Shown one piece after another: positions 1-7,081 of a stretch of DNA of 64,000 nucleotides. Within the stretch, counting starts at the first letter, position 1. Every line of letters starts with the position of its first letter. A program made the translations under genes and the position numbers. The notes below the pieces were generated by a model. The model searched no databases. It was not told where the DNA came from and saw only the letters and a program-made list of their open reading frames with translations. Source of the stretch: Azospirillum agricola (GTDB taxonomy: Bacteria; Pseudomonadota; Alphaproteobacteria; Azospirillales; Azospirillaceae); NCBI RefSeq assembly GCF_017876095.1, contig NZ_JAGINM010000016.1, positions 62,001-126,000 on the forward strand, in the 5' to 3' direction.

Positions 1-51
1 CAGGACCAGGATGTTCTTGCCGGAAAACTCGGCCTTGGAAAACTCGGCCAT
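1..51 (-). CDS. N-terminus of a probable SDR-type protein (cut by window edge)
   Basis: An ATG at position 51 on the minus strand opens a frame that stays open to the window edge. Only 17 residues are visible; they end in GKNILVL, which resembles the first beta strand of a Rossmann-fold dehydrogenase. The gene is divergent from the TetR regulator at 151, and the intervening 99 bp carry two operator-like copies, so it is a natural target of that regulator. The family assignment rests on very little sequence and on context. Confidence 0.5.
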   Translation of the reverse strand, partial: MAEFSKAEFSGKNILVL

Positions 52-97
52 GTCGGCCTCCTCGTGTTTGGGGTGTGTTTGTGGGTTGGTGTTTTTG

Positions 98-160
98 TAG
101 TGATCGCTATATAAACAGGGACGACAGTTCCCCGCAAGGAGATTTTTATAGTGACCGCTA
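98..160. promoter_or_regulatory. Duplicated TetR-type operator in a divergent promoter
   Basis: Two near-identical 12-bp near-palindromes lie here: TAGTGATCGCTA at 98-109 and TAGTGACCGCTA at 149-160. Both have a T-run on the left and an A-rich right flank, and their starts are 51 bp apart. The second copy overlaps the GTG start of the tetR gene. The first lies in the middle of the divergent intergenic region. This is the usual arrangement for an autoregulating TetR repressor that also controls its divergent neighbour. Binding is inferred from symmetry and position. Confidence 0.7.
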
Positions 161-750
161 CAAAAGATCCGGAGCCACGCGGACGGCGGCGGTCCTTCGA
201 CGTCGACCAAGCGGTCGAGACCGCGATGCGGCTGTTCCACGCGCGTGGCTACGACGCCGTCGGCGTCGCCGAACTCGGTGCCGAGCTGGGTATCAAGCCG
301 CCCAGCTTCTACGCCGCCTTCGGCAGCAAGGCCGGGCTGTTCGAGCGCGCGCTGCAACGCTACATCCAGGGCGAGGCCAACATCTTCGCGCGCGCTCTGG
401 CGGATGGCGGCGACGTCGCCACGGTGATCGACCGCACGCTGGCGCTGGCGGCCCGCCTCTATCCCCGGCGCGACGGGGTGGCCGGCTGCCTCGTGCTCGA
501 CGCCACGCGCAACAGCGCCGATCCCGACGCCTGCGCCCTGACCGCCGCGGCCAAGCGGGCCAGCCGGGAGGCCCTTCGCGCTTTCATCGCGACCGAAAGG
601 CCGGCCAAGGCCGGCGCCCTCGCCGATTTCCTGACGATCGCGATGGCCGGCATGTCGGCGGCGGCGCGCGACGGGGCGGACGAGGCGGCGCTCACCGCCT
701 TCGCCGAAACCGCCGGCCGCGCCTTCCGGCGGGAGATGGAAGCGGATTGA
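151..750 (+). CDS. TetR/AcrR family transcriptional regulator
   Basis: This 199-aa protein has an N-terminal helix-turn-helix at about residues 15-62 (AVETAMRLF...GYDAVGVAELGAELGIK.PSFYAAFGSK), typical of TetR regulators. A ligand-binding helical domain follows. The GTG start is chosen because no upstream ATG is available; an operator copy overlaps it. The divergent neighbour at 1-51 and the downstream SDR at 805 are the likely targets. The effector is not predictable from the sequence. Confidence 0.9.
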   Translation: MTATKDPEPRGRRRSFDVDQAVETAMRLFHARGYDAVGVAELGAELGIKPPSFYAAFGSKAGLFERALQRYIQGEANIFARALADGGDVATVIDRTLALAARLYPRRDGVAGCLVLDATRNSADPDACALTAAAKRASREALRAFIATERPAKAGALADFLTIAMAGMSAAARDGADEAALTAFAETAGRAFRREMEAD

Positions 751-804
751 CGCCCGGCCGCCCCGGCGGTCATCGTGGCGGCTCTCCGCCCAACGAGGTC
801 CGTC

Positions 805-1590
805 ATGACGACAGCAACGCTCCCCACACTCTCGATGTTCTCGCTGGCGGGCAAGGTGGCGCTGGTCACCGGAGCCAGCCGCGGCCTGGGGCTGGAGATC
901 GCCCGCGCGATGGCCGGGGCCGGGGCGACCGTGCTGCTGAACGGCCGAGACCCGGCGCGGCTGGAGGCGGCGGCGGCCCGGATCGGCGGGACGGCCGGCC
1001 CGGTCATCCCGCTGCCCTTCGACGTCGCCGACGGGGCGGCGCTGCGCGACGCCTTCGCCCGGATCGGGCGGGAGCATGGGCGGCTCGACGTGCTGGTCCA
1101 CAATGTCGGGCAGCGCAACCGCAAGCCGCTGGCCGACTTCGCGGACGACGAGATCCGCAGCCTGCTCGACGTCGACCTGACGGCCGGCCTCGTGCTGGCG
1201 CGGGAGGCGGCACGGCTGATGCTGCCGCGCCGCGAGGGGCGCCTGATCGCCGTGACCTCGATCGCCGGGCAGGTCGCCAAGGCCAACGACGCGGTCTACA
1301 CCGCCGCCAAGGCCGGGCTGACCGGCATGGTGCGCGCGCTCGCCGCCGAATACGGCCCGCACAACATCACCAGCAACGCCATCGCCCCCGGCTTCTTCGC
1401 GACGGAGACCAACGCCGGCATCACCGGCGATCCGGCGGCCTCGGCCTATTTCGAGGGGCGGACCCCGATGCGGCGTTGGGGCCAGCCGCCCGAGATCGCC
1501 GGGGCGGCGGTCTTCCTCGCCTCCCCGGCGGCCTCCTTCGTCAACGGCCATGTGCTGGTCGTCGACGGCGGCGCAACGATTTTGATGTGA
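805..1590 (+). CDS. SDR family NAD(P)-dependent oxidoreductase
   Basis: This 261-aa classical short-chain dehydrogenase has the nucleotide-binding motif TGASRGLG near the N-terminus. An NVG takes the place of the usual NAG, and the catalytic Ser and YTAAK are present. The C-terminal VDGG is typical of 3-oxoacyl-ACP reductase-like and gluconate 5-dehydrogenase-like members. I chose the ATG at 805, not 775, because GAGG sits 6-7 bases upstream and the extra residues look non-homologous. It follows tetR by 54 bp and is probably co-transcribed. The substrate is unknown. Confidence 0.88.
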   Translation: MTTATLPTLSMFSLAGKVALVTGASRGLGLEIARAMAGAGATVLLNGRDPARLEAAAARIGGTAGPVIPLPFDVADGAALRDAFARIGREHGRLDVLVHNVGQRNRKPLADFADDEIRSLLDVDLTAGLVLAREAARLMLPRREGRLIAVTSIAGQVAKANDAVYTAAKAGLTGMVRALAAEYGPHNITSNAIAPGFFATETNAGITGDPAASAYFEGRTPMRRWGQPPEIAGAAVFLASPAASFVNGHVLVVDGGATILM

Positions 1591-1608
1591 TTCACCCGTC
1601 GGAAGCCG

Positions 1609-1788
1609 TCAGGCGTCCTTGTCCCTCCCGCCCTCCGGGCTGTCGGGACGCTTGGCCGATTCCGTGTCGGGGGTGATCGGCTTGCCGGTGTCGGAGACGG
1701 CCTTGGCCGCCTCCAGCGGATCGGCGATGGCGCGGTCGGGCTCGTTGGTCAGTGTGTTGCCGTTCGACGGCTTCGTGGTCTCGGCCAT
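1609..1788 (-). CDS. Small hydrophilic hypothetical protein (59 aa)
   Basis: A 59-codon frame on the minus strand starts at an ATG preceded by a strong AAGGAGG ribosome-binding site. The product begins MAETTKPSNGNTLTNEPDRA and is rich in Asp, Glu, Pro, Thr and Lys, with no hydrophobic segment, so it is probably intrinsically disordered and cytoplasmic. I do not recognise a family. It lies downstream of and co-oriented with the Fe-alcohol dehydrogenase, and converges on the SDR gene. The ribosome-binding site and codon use make it more credible than the overlapping frames. Confidence 0.6.
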   Translation of the reverse strand: MAETTKPSNGNTLTNEPDRAIADPLEAAKAVSDTGKPITPDTESAKRPDSPEGGRDKDA

Positions 1789-1851
1789 GGGAGGAGCCTC
1801 CTTGTCTGGGGTTCTCCTCCCTCAACCGGCGGCGGGCGCATCCGTCCCCGG

Positions 1852-3006
1852 TCAGAACGCTTGACCGTAGATGGCCAGGGCGTCCTCATAGGTGACGTCG
1901 CGCGGGTTGTTGACCAGCAGGCGCTGCACCTTCATGGCGTCGGCGGCGAGCATCGGCAGGTCCTCACGCCGGACACCGACCTGTTCCAACCGCTGCTCCA
2001 TCGGCATGGCGGCGACCAGATCGCGCATGGCGCCGATGAAGGCGCCCGCCGCCTCGGCCGAGCTGGCGAAGCTGCGGCCGGGCAGGATCGCCGGGGCGAG
2101 TTCGGCGTAGAGCCCCTCGGCGGCCGGCCGGTTGAACTCCAGCACCGGCCCCAGCACCAGCGCGTTGCTCAAGCCGTGCGGCACGTGGAAATGGCCGCCC
2201 AGCGGGTAGGCCAGGGCGTGCACCGCGCCGACCGGCGCGTTGGCGAAGGCGATGCCGGCGAGCAGCGAGCCCTGGAGCATCGCCGCGCGGGCGGCGACGT
2301 TCCGCCCGTCCTTGATGACGGCGCGGATGTTGCCGCCCAGCAGGCTCAGCGCCCGCAGCGCGAGGCTGTCGGACAGCGGGTTCTTCTTGTGGCGGGTGGT
2401 GTAGGCCTCGATGGCGTGGACCATCGCGTCGATGCCGGTCATCGCGGTGACGCGCGGCGGCAGCCCGAGCGTCAGATGGGCGTCGAGCACCGCCAGATCG
2501 GGGTAGAGCAGGCTGGAGACCACCCCCTTCTTCTCGCTGGTCGGCGTGGTGACGATGGCGATGGGCGTCACCTCCGATCCCGTACCGGCGGTGGTCGGCA
2601 CCTGGATCAGCGGCAGGCGCGGCCCCTTGGCGAGACCGATGCCGTAGATGTCCGGCAGTTCCTGTGGCGTGCCGGCCAGCAGGGCGACCAGCTTGGCGGT
2701 GTCGAGCGAGCTGCCGCCGCCGAAGCCGATCACCCCGTCGGCCCCGGCCTCGCGCGCCGCCTGGACCGCCAGCGCGACCGACTCCTCGGGCGGGTCGGCC
2801 AGCACGTCGGCGAACAGGGCGCAATGCGTGCCGGCGGCGGTGAAGCCGGCCGCGACCGGCTCCAGCAGCCCGGCCGCGACCAGACCGGCGTCGGTGACGA
2901 TCAGCGCGCGGCGGATGCCGAGCCCCTTCGCCATCTCGCCCAGCCGGGCCGCCGCCCCCGCCTCGCACACCAGCTTCGGGGTGGTCTCGAACACGAAGTC
3001 CGTCAT
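1852..3006 (-). CDS. Iron-containing alcohol dehydrogenase
   Basis: This 384-aa group III (Fe-dependent) alcohol dehydrogenase has the NAD-binding GGGSSLDTAK motif at about residues 96-105. The metal ligands are an Asp and a His in GIDAMVHAIEAY and two His in GAVHALAYPLGGHFHVPHG. Its length is normal for the family. It would interconvert an alcohol and an aldehyde with NAD(H). It sits 27 bp downstream of a thioesterase and closes the run thioesterase, thiolase, SDR, MaoC, so it may reduce or oxidise a side product of that CoA pathway. The exact substrate is not determinable. Confidence 0.92.
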   Translation of the reverse strand: MTDFVFETTPKLVCEAGAAARLGEMAKGLGIRRALIVTDAGLVAAGLLEPVAAGFTAAGTHCALFADVLADPPEESVALAVQAAREAGADGVIGFGGGSSLDTAKLVALLAGTPQELPDIYGIGLAKGPRLPLIQVPTTAGTGSEVTPIAIVTTPTSEKKGVVSSLLYPDLAVLDAHLTLGLPPRVTAMTGIDAMVHAIEAYTTRHKKNPLSDSLALRALSLLGGNIRAVIKDGRNVAARAAMLQGSLLAGIAFANAPVGAVHALAYPLGGHFHVPHGLSNALVLGPVLEFNRPAAEGLYAELAPAILPGRSFASSAEAAGAFIGAMRDLVAAMPMEQRLEQVGVRREDLPMLAADAMKVQRLLVNNPRDVTYEDALAIYGQAF

Positions 3007-3033
3007 GTCTCGGTCCTCACCGGAAAGGGGGCG

Positions 3034-3480
3034 TCAGACGGCTTCGGCCGGCACGACCAGCCGTTCGAGCACGGCGCGGAGCGTGTCCGGCAACGCCGCC
3101 GGGCGGCGCGTCTCGCGGTCGACATAGACATGCACGAAATGGCCGCAGGCCGCCGGGGTCAGGTCGTCGTTGCGGAACAGCCCGACCTCGTAGCGGACGC
3201 TGCTGGTGCCCAGACGCGCCACGCGCAGCCCGGCCTCGACCCGGTCGGGGAAGCTGACCGGCGCGTAATAGCTGCAACCGGTGTCCACCACCAGCCCGAT
3301 CACCGGGCTGTTCTCGATGTCCAGCGCGCCGTTCTCGATCAGGTACTGGTTCACCACCGTGTCGAAGTAGCTGTAATAGACCACGTTGTTGACGTGGCCG
3401 TAGGCGTCGTTGTCCATCCAGCGGGTGGGCACGATCTGGAAATGCGGGTAGGCGGCGCGGGTGTCGTGCTTGCGGTCCAT
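3034..3480 (-). CDS. Acyl-CoA thioesterase, hotdog fold (4HBT/YbgC-like)
   Basis: The 148-aa protein has the 4HBT signature around RWMDNDAYGHVNNVVYYSY, with the catalytic Asp next to the GHVNN segment. The ATG at 3480 is preceded by AAGGAGG, so the longer in-frame extension is not used. It hydrolyses an acyl-CoA to the free acid and CoA. It is co-oriented between thiolase and Fe-alcohol dehydrogenase genes and probably belongs to the same transcription unit as the MaoC and SDR genes upstream. Confidence 0.9.
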   Translation of the reverse strand: MDRKHDTRAAYPHFQIVPTRWMDNDAYGHVNNVVYYSYFDTVVNQYLIENGALDIENSPVIGLVVDTGCSYYAPVSFPDRVEAGLRVARLGTSSVRYEVGLFRNDDLTPAACGHFVHVYVDRETRRPAALPDTLRAVLERLVVPAEAV

Positions 3481-3517
3481 GCGGGGTCCTCCTTGTCTCA
3501 GGCTTAATCTTGGGGGC

Positions 3518-4720
3518 TCAGGCGATTTCGAACAGGCCGGCGGCGCCCATGCCGCCACCGACGCACATGGTGACGACGACGTGGCGCGCCCCCCGCCGCT
3601 TGCCCTCGATCAGGGCGTGGCCGACCAGACGGGCGCCCGACATGCCGTAGGGATGGCCGACGGCGATGGCCCCGCCATTGACGTTCAGCCGCTCGTCGGG
3701 AATGCCGAGCCGGTCGCGGCAATGGATCACCTGCGCGGCGAAGGCCTCGTTCAGTTCCCACAGCCCGATGTCGTCGACGCTCAGGCCGTGCTGTTTCAGC
3801 AGCTTCGGCACCGCGAAGACCGGGCCGATCCCCATCTCGTCCGGATCGCAGCCGGCAACCGCGATGCCCCGGTAGATGCCGAGCGGGCTGAGCCCCCGCC
3901 GTTCGGCCTCCGCCGCCTCCATCAGCACGCTGGCCGACGCCCCGTCCGACAGCTGCGAGGCGTTGCCGGCGGTGACGAAGCGCCCCTCGGCGATCCGCTG
4001 GCCGTCGCGGAACACCGGCTTCAGTGCCGACAGACCGGCGAGCGTGGTGTCCGGCCGGTTGCTCTCGTCGCGCTCCAGCGTGACCGCGTGGCGGGTGGTC
4101 TCGCCGGTCGCCTTGTCGAAGCGGGTCATCGTGGTGGCGACCGGCACGATCTCCGCGTCGAAGCGGCCGGCGGCCTGCGCCTCGGCGGTGCGCGCCTGGG
4201 AGCGGGCGGCGTAGGCGTCCTGCGCCTCGCGCGGCACGCCGTAGCGCGCCGACACGATCTCCGCCGTCTCGATCATCGCCATGTAGACGTCGGGGCGGTG
4301 CTCGACCAGCCAGGGGTCGCGCCAGCGCTCGACGTTCATGCGGTCGGTCTGCACCAGCGACAGCGATTCCAGCCCGCCGCCGACCGCGACGGTCATGCCG
4401 TCCACGATGATCTGCTTGGCGGCGATGGCGATGGCCATCAGGCCCGAGGCGCATTGCCGGTCCACCGACTGCGCCGCCACCGAGGTCGGCAGCCCGGCGC
4501 GCAACGCGCATTGCCGGGCCATGTTCATGTGGGTGGCGCCCTGCTGCAAGGCCGCCCCCATCACCACGTCGTCGATCTCGGCGGGGTCGATCCCGGCGCG
4601 GGCGACGGCGTGGGCGATGGCGTGCCCGCCCAGCGCCTGCGCCTGGGTGTCGTTGAAGGCGCCGCGGTAGGCCTTGCCGATGGGCGTGCGGGCGGTCGAT
4701 ACGATGACGGCTTCTCTCAC
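3518..4720 (-). CDS. Acetyl-CoA acyltransferase (thiolase)
   Basis: A 400-aa thiolase with the N-terminal nucleophile Cys in RQCASGLMAIAIA, the GHPYGMSGAR histidine loop and the C-terminal CVGGGMGAA cysteine. It cleaves a 3-oxoacyl-CoA with CoA to give acetyl-CoA. The start is taken as GTG at 4720, which has GGGGAGAAG just upstream; another GTG at 4735 lies inside that ribosome-binding region. It follows the SDR gene by about 20 bp in the minus-strand catabolic operon. Confidence 0.93.
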   Translation of the reverse strand: MREAVIVSTARTPIGKAYRGAFNDTQAQALGGHAIAHAVARAGIDPAEIDDVVMGAALQQGATHMNMARQCALRAGLPTSVAAQSVDRQCASGLMAIAIAAKQIIVDGMTVAVGGGLESLSLVQTDRMNVERWRDPWLVEHRPDVYMAMIETAEIVSARYGVPREAQDAYAARSQARTAEAQAAGRFDAEIVPVATTMTRFDKATGETTRHAVTLERDESNRPDTTLAGLSALKPVFRDGQRIAEGRFVTAGNASQLSDGASASVLMEAAEAERRGLSPLGIYRGIAVAGCDPDEMGIGPVFAVPKLLKQHGLSVDDIGLWELNEAFAAQVIHCRDRLGIPDERLNVNGGAIAVGHPYGMSGARLVGHALIEGKRRGARHVVVTMCVGGGMGAAGLFEIA

Positions 4721-4741
4721 CGGTCTTCTCCCCACTTCAGG

Positions 4742-5677
4742 TCAGCCGGCGGCGTCCGCCGCGCGCTTCAGGATGCGGTCGACGTGGGTCAGGCCGGCGT
4801 CGATCTCGTGCTGGCGGTCGAGCGAGGCGATCTCGGCGAAGCGGGCGGCGACGGCCTCCGGCGTCCGCTCCCCCTCGGGCAGGAAGACGCCGTCCGATTC
4901 GACGATGGCGAGCCGGGCGTAGGTGCCGGCGCCGGCGAGCATCACCGTGCGGCTCGGCGCCTGTTCGGACACCAGGAACAGCGCCGCCGGGGTGACGAAG
5001 TCCGGGTTCAGCCGGGCCAGCGCCGTCTCGTCGAGGATGTCGGAGGTCATGCGGGTCGCCGCCGTCGGGGCGACCGCGTTGACATGGATGCCGTTGCGGA
5101 TGCCCTCCAGATGCAGGACGTTCATCAGCCCGACCAGCCCGGCCTTCGCCGCCCCGTAGTTCGACTGGCCGAAATTGCCGTAGACGCCCGAGGTCGAGGT
5201 CGTCATCAGGACGCGGCCGTAATTCTGCGCGCGCATGATCGGCCAGACCGCGTGGGTGACGTTGGCCGCCCCCAGCAGATGCACGTCGACGACCGAACGG
5301 AAATCCTCCAGCTCCATCTTGGCGAAGCTCTTGTCGCGCAGGATGCCGGCGTTGTTGATCAGCACGTCGATGCAGCCCCACAGCCCGTGGGCGCGTTCGA
5401 CCATCGCCGCGACCTGCGCCGGGTCGGTGACGTTCGCACCGTCGGCGACGGCCTCGCCGCCCCGGCCGCGAATCTCCGCGACCACGGTCTCGGCCGCGTC
5501 CGAAGCGCCGCGGCCGTCACGGCCGCCGCCCAGATCGTTGACCACCACCTTGGCGCCGCGCGCCGCCAGTTCCAGCGCGTAGCCACGCCCCAGGCCGTTC
5601 CCCGCCCCGGTGACGATGGCGACGCGCCCGTCGAAACGGATGCCATCCGGCCCGATGCCGCCCGATTGAATGCTCAT
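4742..5677 (-). CDS. SDR dehydrogenase, MFE-2-like 3-hydroxyacyl-CoA dehydrogenase
   Basis: This 311-aa SDR has TGAGNGLGRGYALELAARGA, then NNAG, the catalytic Ser and YGAAK. The VVNDLGGGRDGRG segment after beta strand 2 is characteristic of the dehydrogenase part of peroxisomal multifunctional enzyme type 2. It probably oxidises a 3-hydroxyacyl-CoA to the 3-oxoacyl-CoA for the downstream thiolase. Its ATG overlaps the MaoC stop codon (ATGA), indicating translational coupling. This enzyme, the MaoC hydratase and the thiolase together give three beta-oxidation steps. Confidence 0.88.
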   Translation of the reverse strand: MSIQSGGIGPDGIRFDGRVAIVTGAGNGLGRGYALELAARGAKVVVNDLGGGRDGRGASDAAETVVAEIRGRGGEAVADGANVTDPAQVAAMVERAHGLWGCIDVLINNAGILRDKSFAKMELEDFRSVVDVHLLGAANVTHAVWPIMRAQNYGRVLMTTSTSGVYGNFGQSNYGAAKAGLVGLMNVLHLEGIRNGIHVNAVAPTAATRMTSDILDETALARLNPDFVTPAALFLVSEQAPSRTVMLAGAGTYARLAIVESDGVFLPEGERTPEAVAARFAEIASLDRQHEIDAGLTHVDRILKRAADAAG

Positions 5678-6156
5678 GCTGCGTCCACCTGTTCTTTCAA
5701 AAGGGTCAGGATGATCCAGTCGGCCGCCAGCGCCGGCTTGCCGCCGCCCTCGACCTCCACCGTCACGGCGTAGCGCGCGACCAGTTCGCGCTCCGACCGG
5801 CGGGTCGCCTCGCTCAGCACGAAGCGGGCGCGGACCCGCGCGCCGGAGCGGACCGGGGCGAGGAAGCGGACACGGTCGAAGCCGTAATTGATGACCATCG
5901 CCTCCCCGGCGATCGCCGGAAGCACGCCTTCCCCCATCGCGGTCAACAGCGACAGCGACAGGAAGCCGTGGGCGATGGTTCCACCGAAGGGGGTGTCGCG
6001 CTGCGCGCGCTCGGGATCGACATGGATGAACTGGTGGTCGTCGATGACGTCGGCGAAGGCGTCGATGCGCGTCTGGCCGATCGCGAACCAGCGCGACACG
6101 CCGATCTCGGTGCCGGCGCGCCGCTCCAGATCCCCGGCGGGAATGGGTTCGGTCAT
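5674..6156 (-). CDS. MaoC-like (R)-specific enoyl-CoA hydratase
   Basis: The 160-aa hotdog-fold protein has the hydratase 2 motif with catalytic Asp and His (FADVIDDHQFIHVDPERA) and a TPFGGTIAHGFLSLSL segment. It hydrates a trans-2-enoyl-CoA. The ATG at 6156 is chosen over 6171 because GGAAG lies 7 bases upstream. It is the first gene of the minus-strand catabolic operon, and an 18-bp palindrome lies about 65 bp upstream, the likely site for TetR control. Confidence 0.92.
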   Translation of the reverse strand: MTEPIPAGDLERRAGTEIGVSRWFAIGQTRIDAFADVIDDHQFIHVDPERAQRDTPFGGTIAHGFLSLSLLTAMGEGVLPAIAGEAMVINYGFDRVRFLAPVRSGARVRARFVLSEATRRSERELVARYAVTVEVEGGGKPALAADWIILTLLKEQVDAA

Positions 6157-6220
6157 TGGGCGTCTTCCCATGGTCGTTTGGGTGCGTGCCCACGAAGTTT
6201 GCTTGCGTCACGCACAAAAA

Positions 6221-6238
6221 ACATACCAAGTAGTATGT
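6221..6238. promoter_or_regulatory. Palindromic operator, copy 1
   Basis: ACATACCAAGTAGTATGT is an 18-bp dyad (ACATAC-N6-GTATGT) between the MaoC operon and the divergent tetR gene at 6389. A related sequence, identical at 15 of 18 bases, lies at 8813-8830 between the acyl-CoA ligase and the enoyl-CoA hydratase genes. The shared site strongly suggests one TetR regulon covering both divergent pairs. Binding is inferred. Confidence 0.75.
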
Positions 6239-6388
6239 GAGCGCGCCCGCACTGTCCAGGCAGAAATGTTGCCTGCCGGATGGATTGGTCCTAGCTTCGC
6301 GGAATCGGTCCACGCCGGTCTGTCGCGGCGGGATCATGCGGGCGGAACAGGTTGGTCGCCGACGAACTTATCGAGTTGGAACTGGACG

Positions 6389-7030
6389 ATGAGCAGTGAA
6401 AAGAGCCCGCTGTCACCCCGCATCGACAAGACCGGGAACATCGAGATCCTGATCGCCGCCGCCGAATGCTTCATGGAGCAGGGCTATCATGCGGCGAGCA
6501 TCGACGACGTGGCGCGGCGTCTGGGATCCACGAAGGGACGCATCTACCATTACTACCGCTCGAAGACGGAGTTGTTCTTCGACGTCCACCGCGAGGGCAT
6601 GCGCCGCAACTTCGAGGCCGTCACCCCGGCGATGAAGGGGCCGGAGCCGGCGGCGCGGCGCCTCAGCGCCATGTTCCGCCAGCACGCCCTGTCGATGATG
6701 GAGAATCTCGCCCTTGAGGCGGTGGTCGTCCAGGGGGTGGAGATGCACCGCTTCGGCGCCACGACGCCCGAGCAGCGCCGCACGCTGGCCGAGCTGATGA
6801 CCGTGCGCAACGACTTCGAGAGTCTCTTCAAGCGGGTCGCCTACGAGGGTGTCGAGGACGGCTCGATCCGCACCAGCGACGTGTCGGTGGCGGTCAAGGT
6901 GGCGCTCGGCGCCATCAACTGGCTGTCGATCTGGTACCGCCCCCGCCCGGCGGAGACGCGCGACGACCGCGAGATCCTCGCCGACAAGATCGTCGAATCG
7001 ATCATGCAGGGTTTGAACACGCCGCGATAA
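6389..7030 (+). CDS. TetR/AcrR family regulator of the CoA catabolic locus
   Basis: The 213-aa protein has a clear TetR DNA-binding domain at about residues 15-62 (AAAECFMEQGYHAASIDDVARRLG, then GRIYHYYRSKTELF). The C-terminal helical domain resembles the fatty-acid or acyl-CoA-sensing TetR_C class. It is flanked on both sides by acyl-CoA metabolism genes that carry a shared operator, so an acyl-CoA intermediate is a plausible effector. The ATG at 6389 is chosen because it begins immediately before the conserved N-terminal region. Confidence 0.88.
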   Translation: MSSEKSPLSPRIDKTGNIEILIAAAECFMEQGYHAASIDDVARRLGSTKGRIYHYYRSKTELFFDVHREGMRRNFEAVTPAMKGPEPAARRLSAMFRQHALSMMENLALEAVVVQGVEMHRFGATTPEQRRTLAELMTVRNDFESLFKRVAYEGVEDGSIRTSDVSVAVKVALGAINWLSIWYRPRPAETRDDREILADKIVESIMQGLNTPR

Positions 7031-7037
7031 CAGGGAA

Positions 7038-7062
7038 GCCCCTCTCCCTCAGGGAGAGGGGC
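7038..7062. terminator. Strong hairpin between convergent genes
   Basis: A perfect 12-bp inverted repeat (GCCCCTCTCCCT and its complement) surrounds a single C, 8 bp after the tetR stop and 20 bp before the end of the convergent acyl-CoA ligase gene. It has no T-run, so it may act as a bidirectional terminator or an mRNA-stabilising hairpin. A related CCCTCTCC hairpin occurs at 38672-38701. Confidence 0.55.
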
Positions 7063-7081
7063 CCTTGCTTCGCTCCACCGG

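Noticed and set aside
7038..7062. CRISPR-like or mobile repeat because of the repeated CCCTCTCC hairpins
   Set aside because: The copies are single, far apart and placed at gene ends, without spacer arrays; hairpins at transcript ends explain them.
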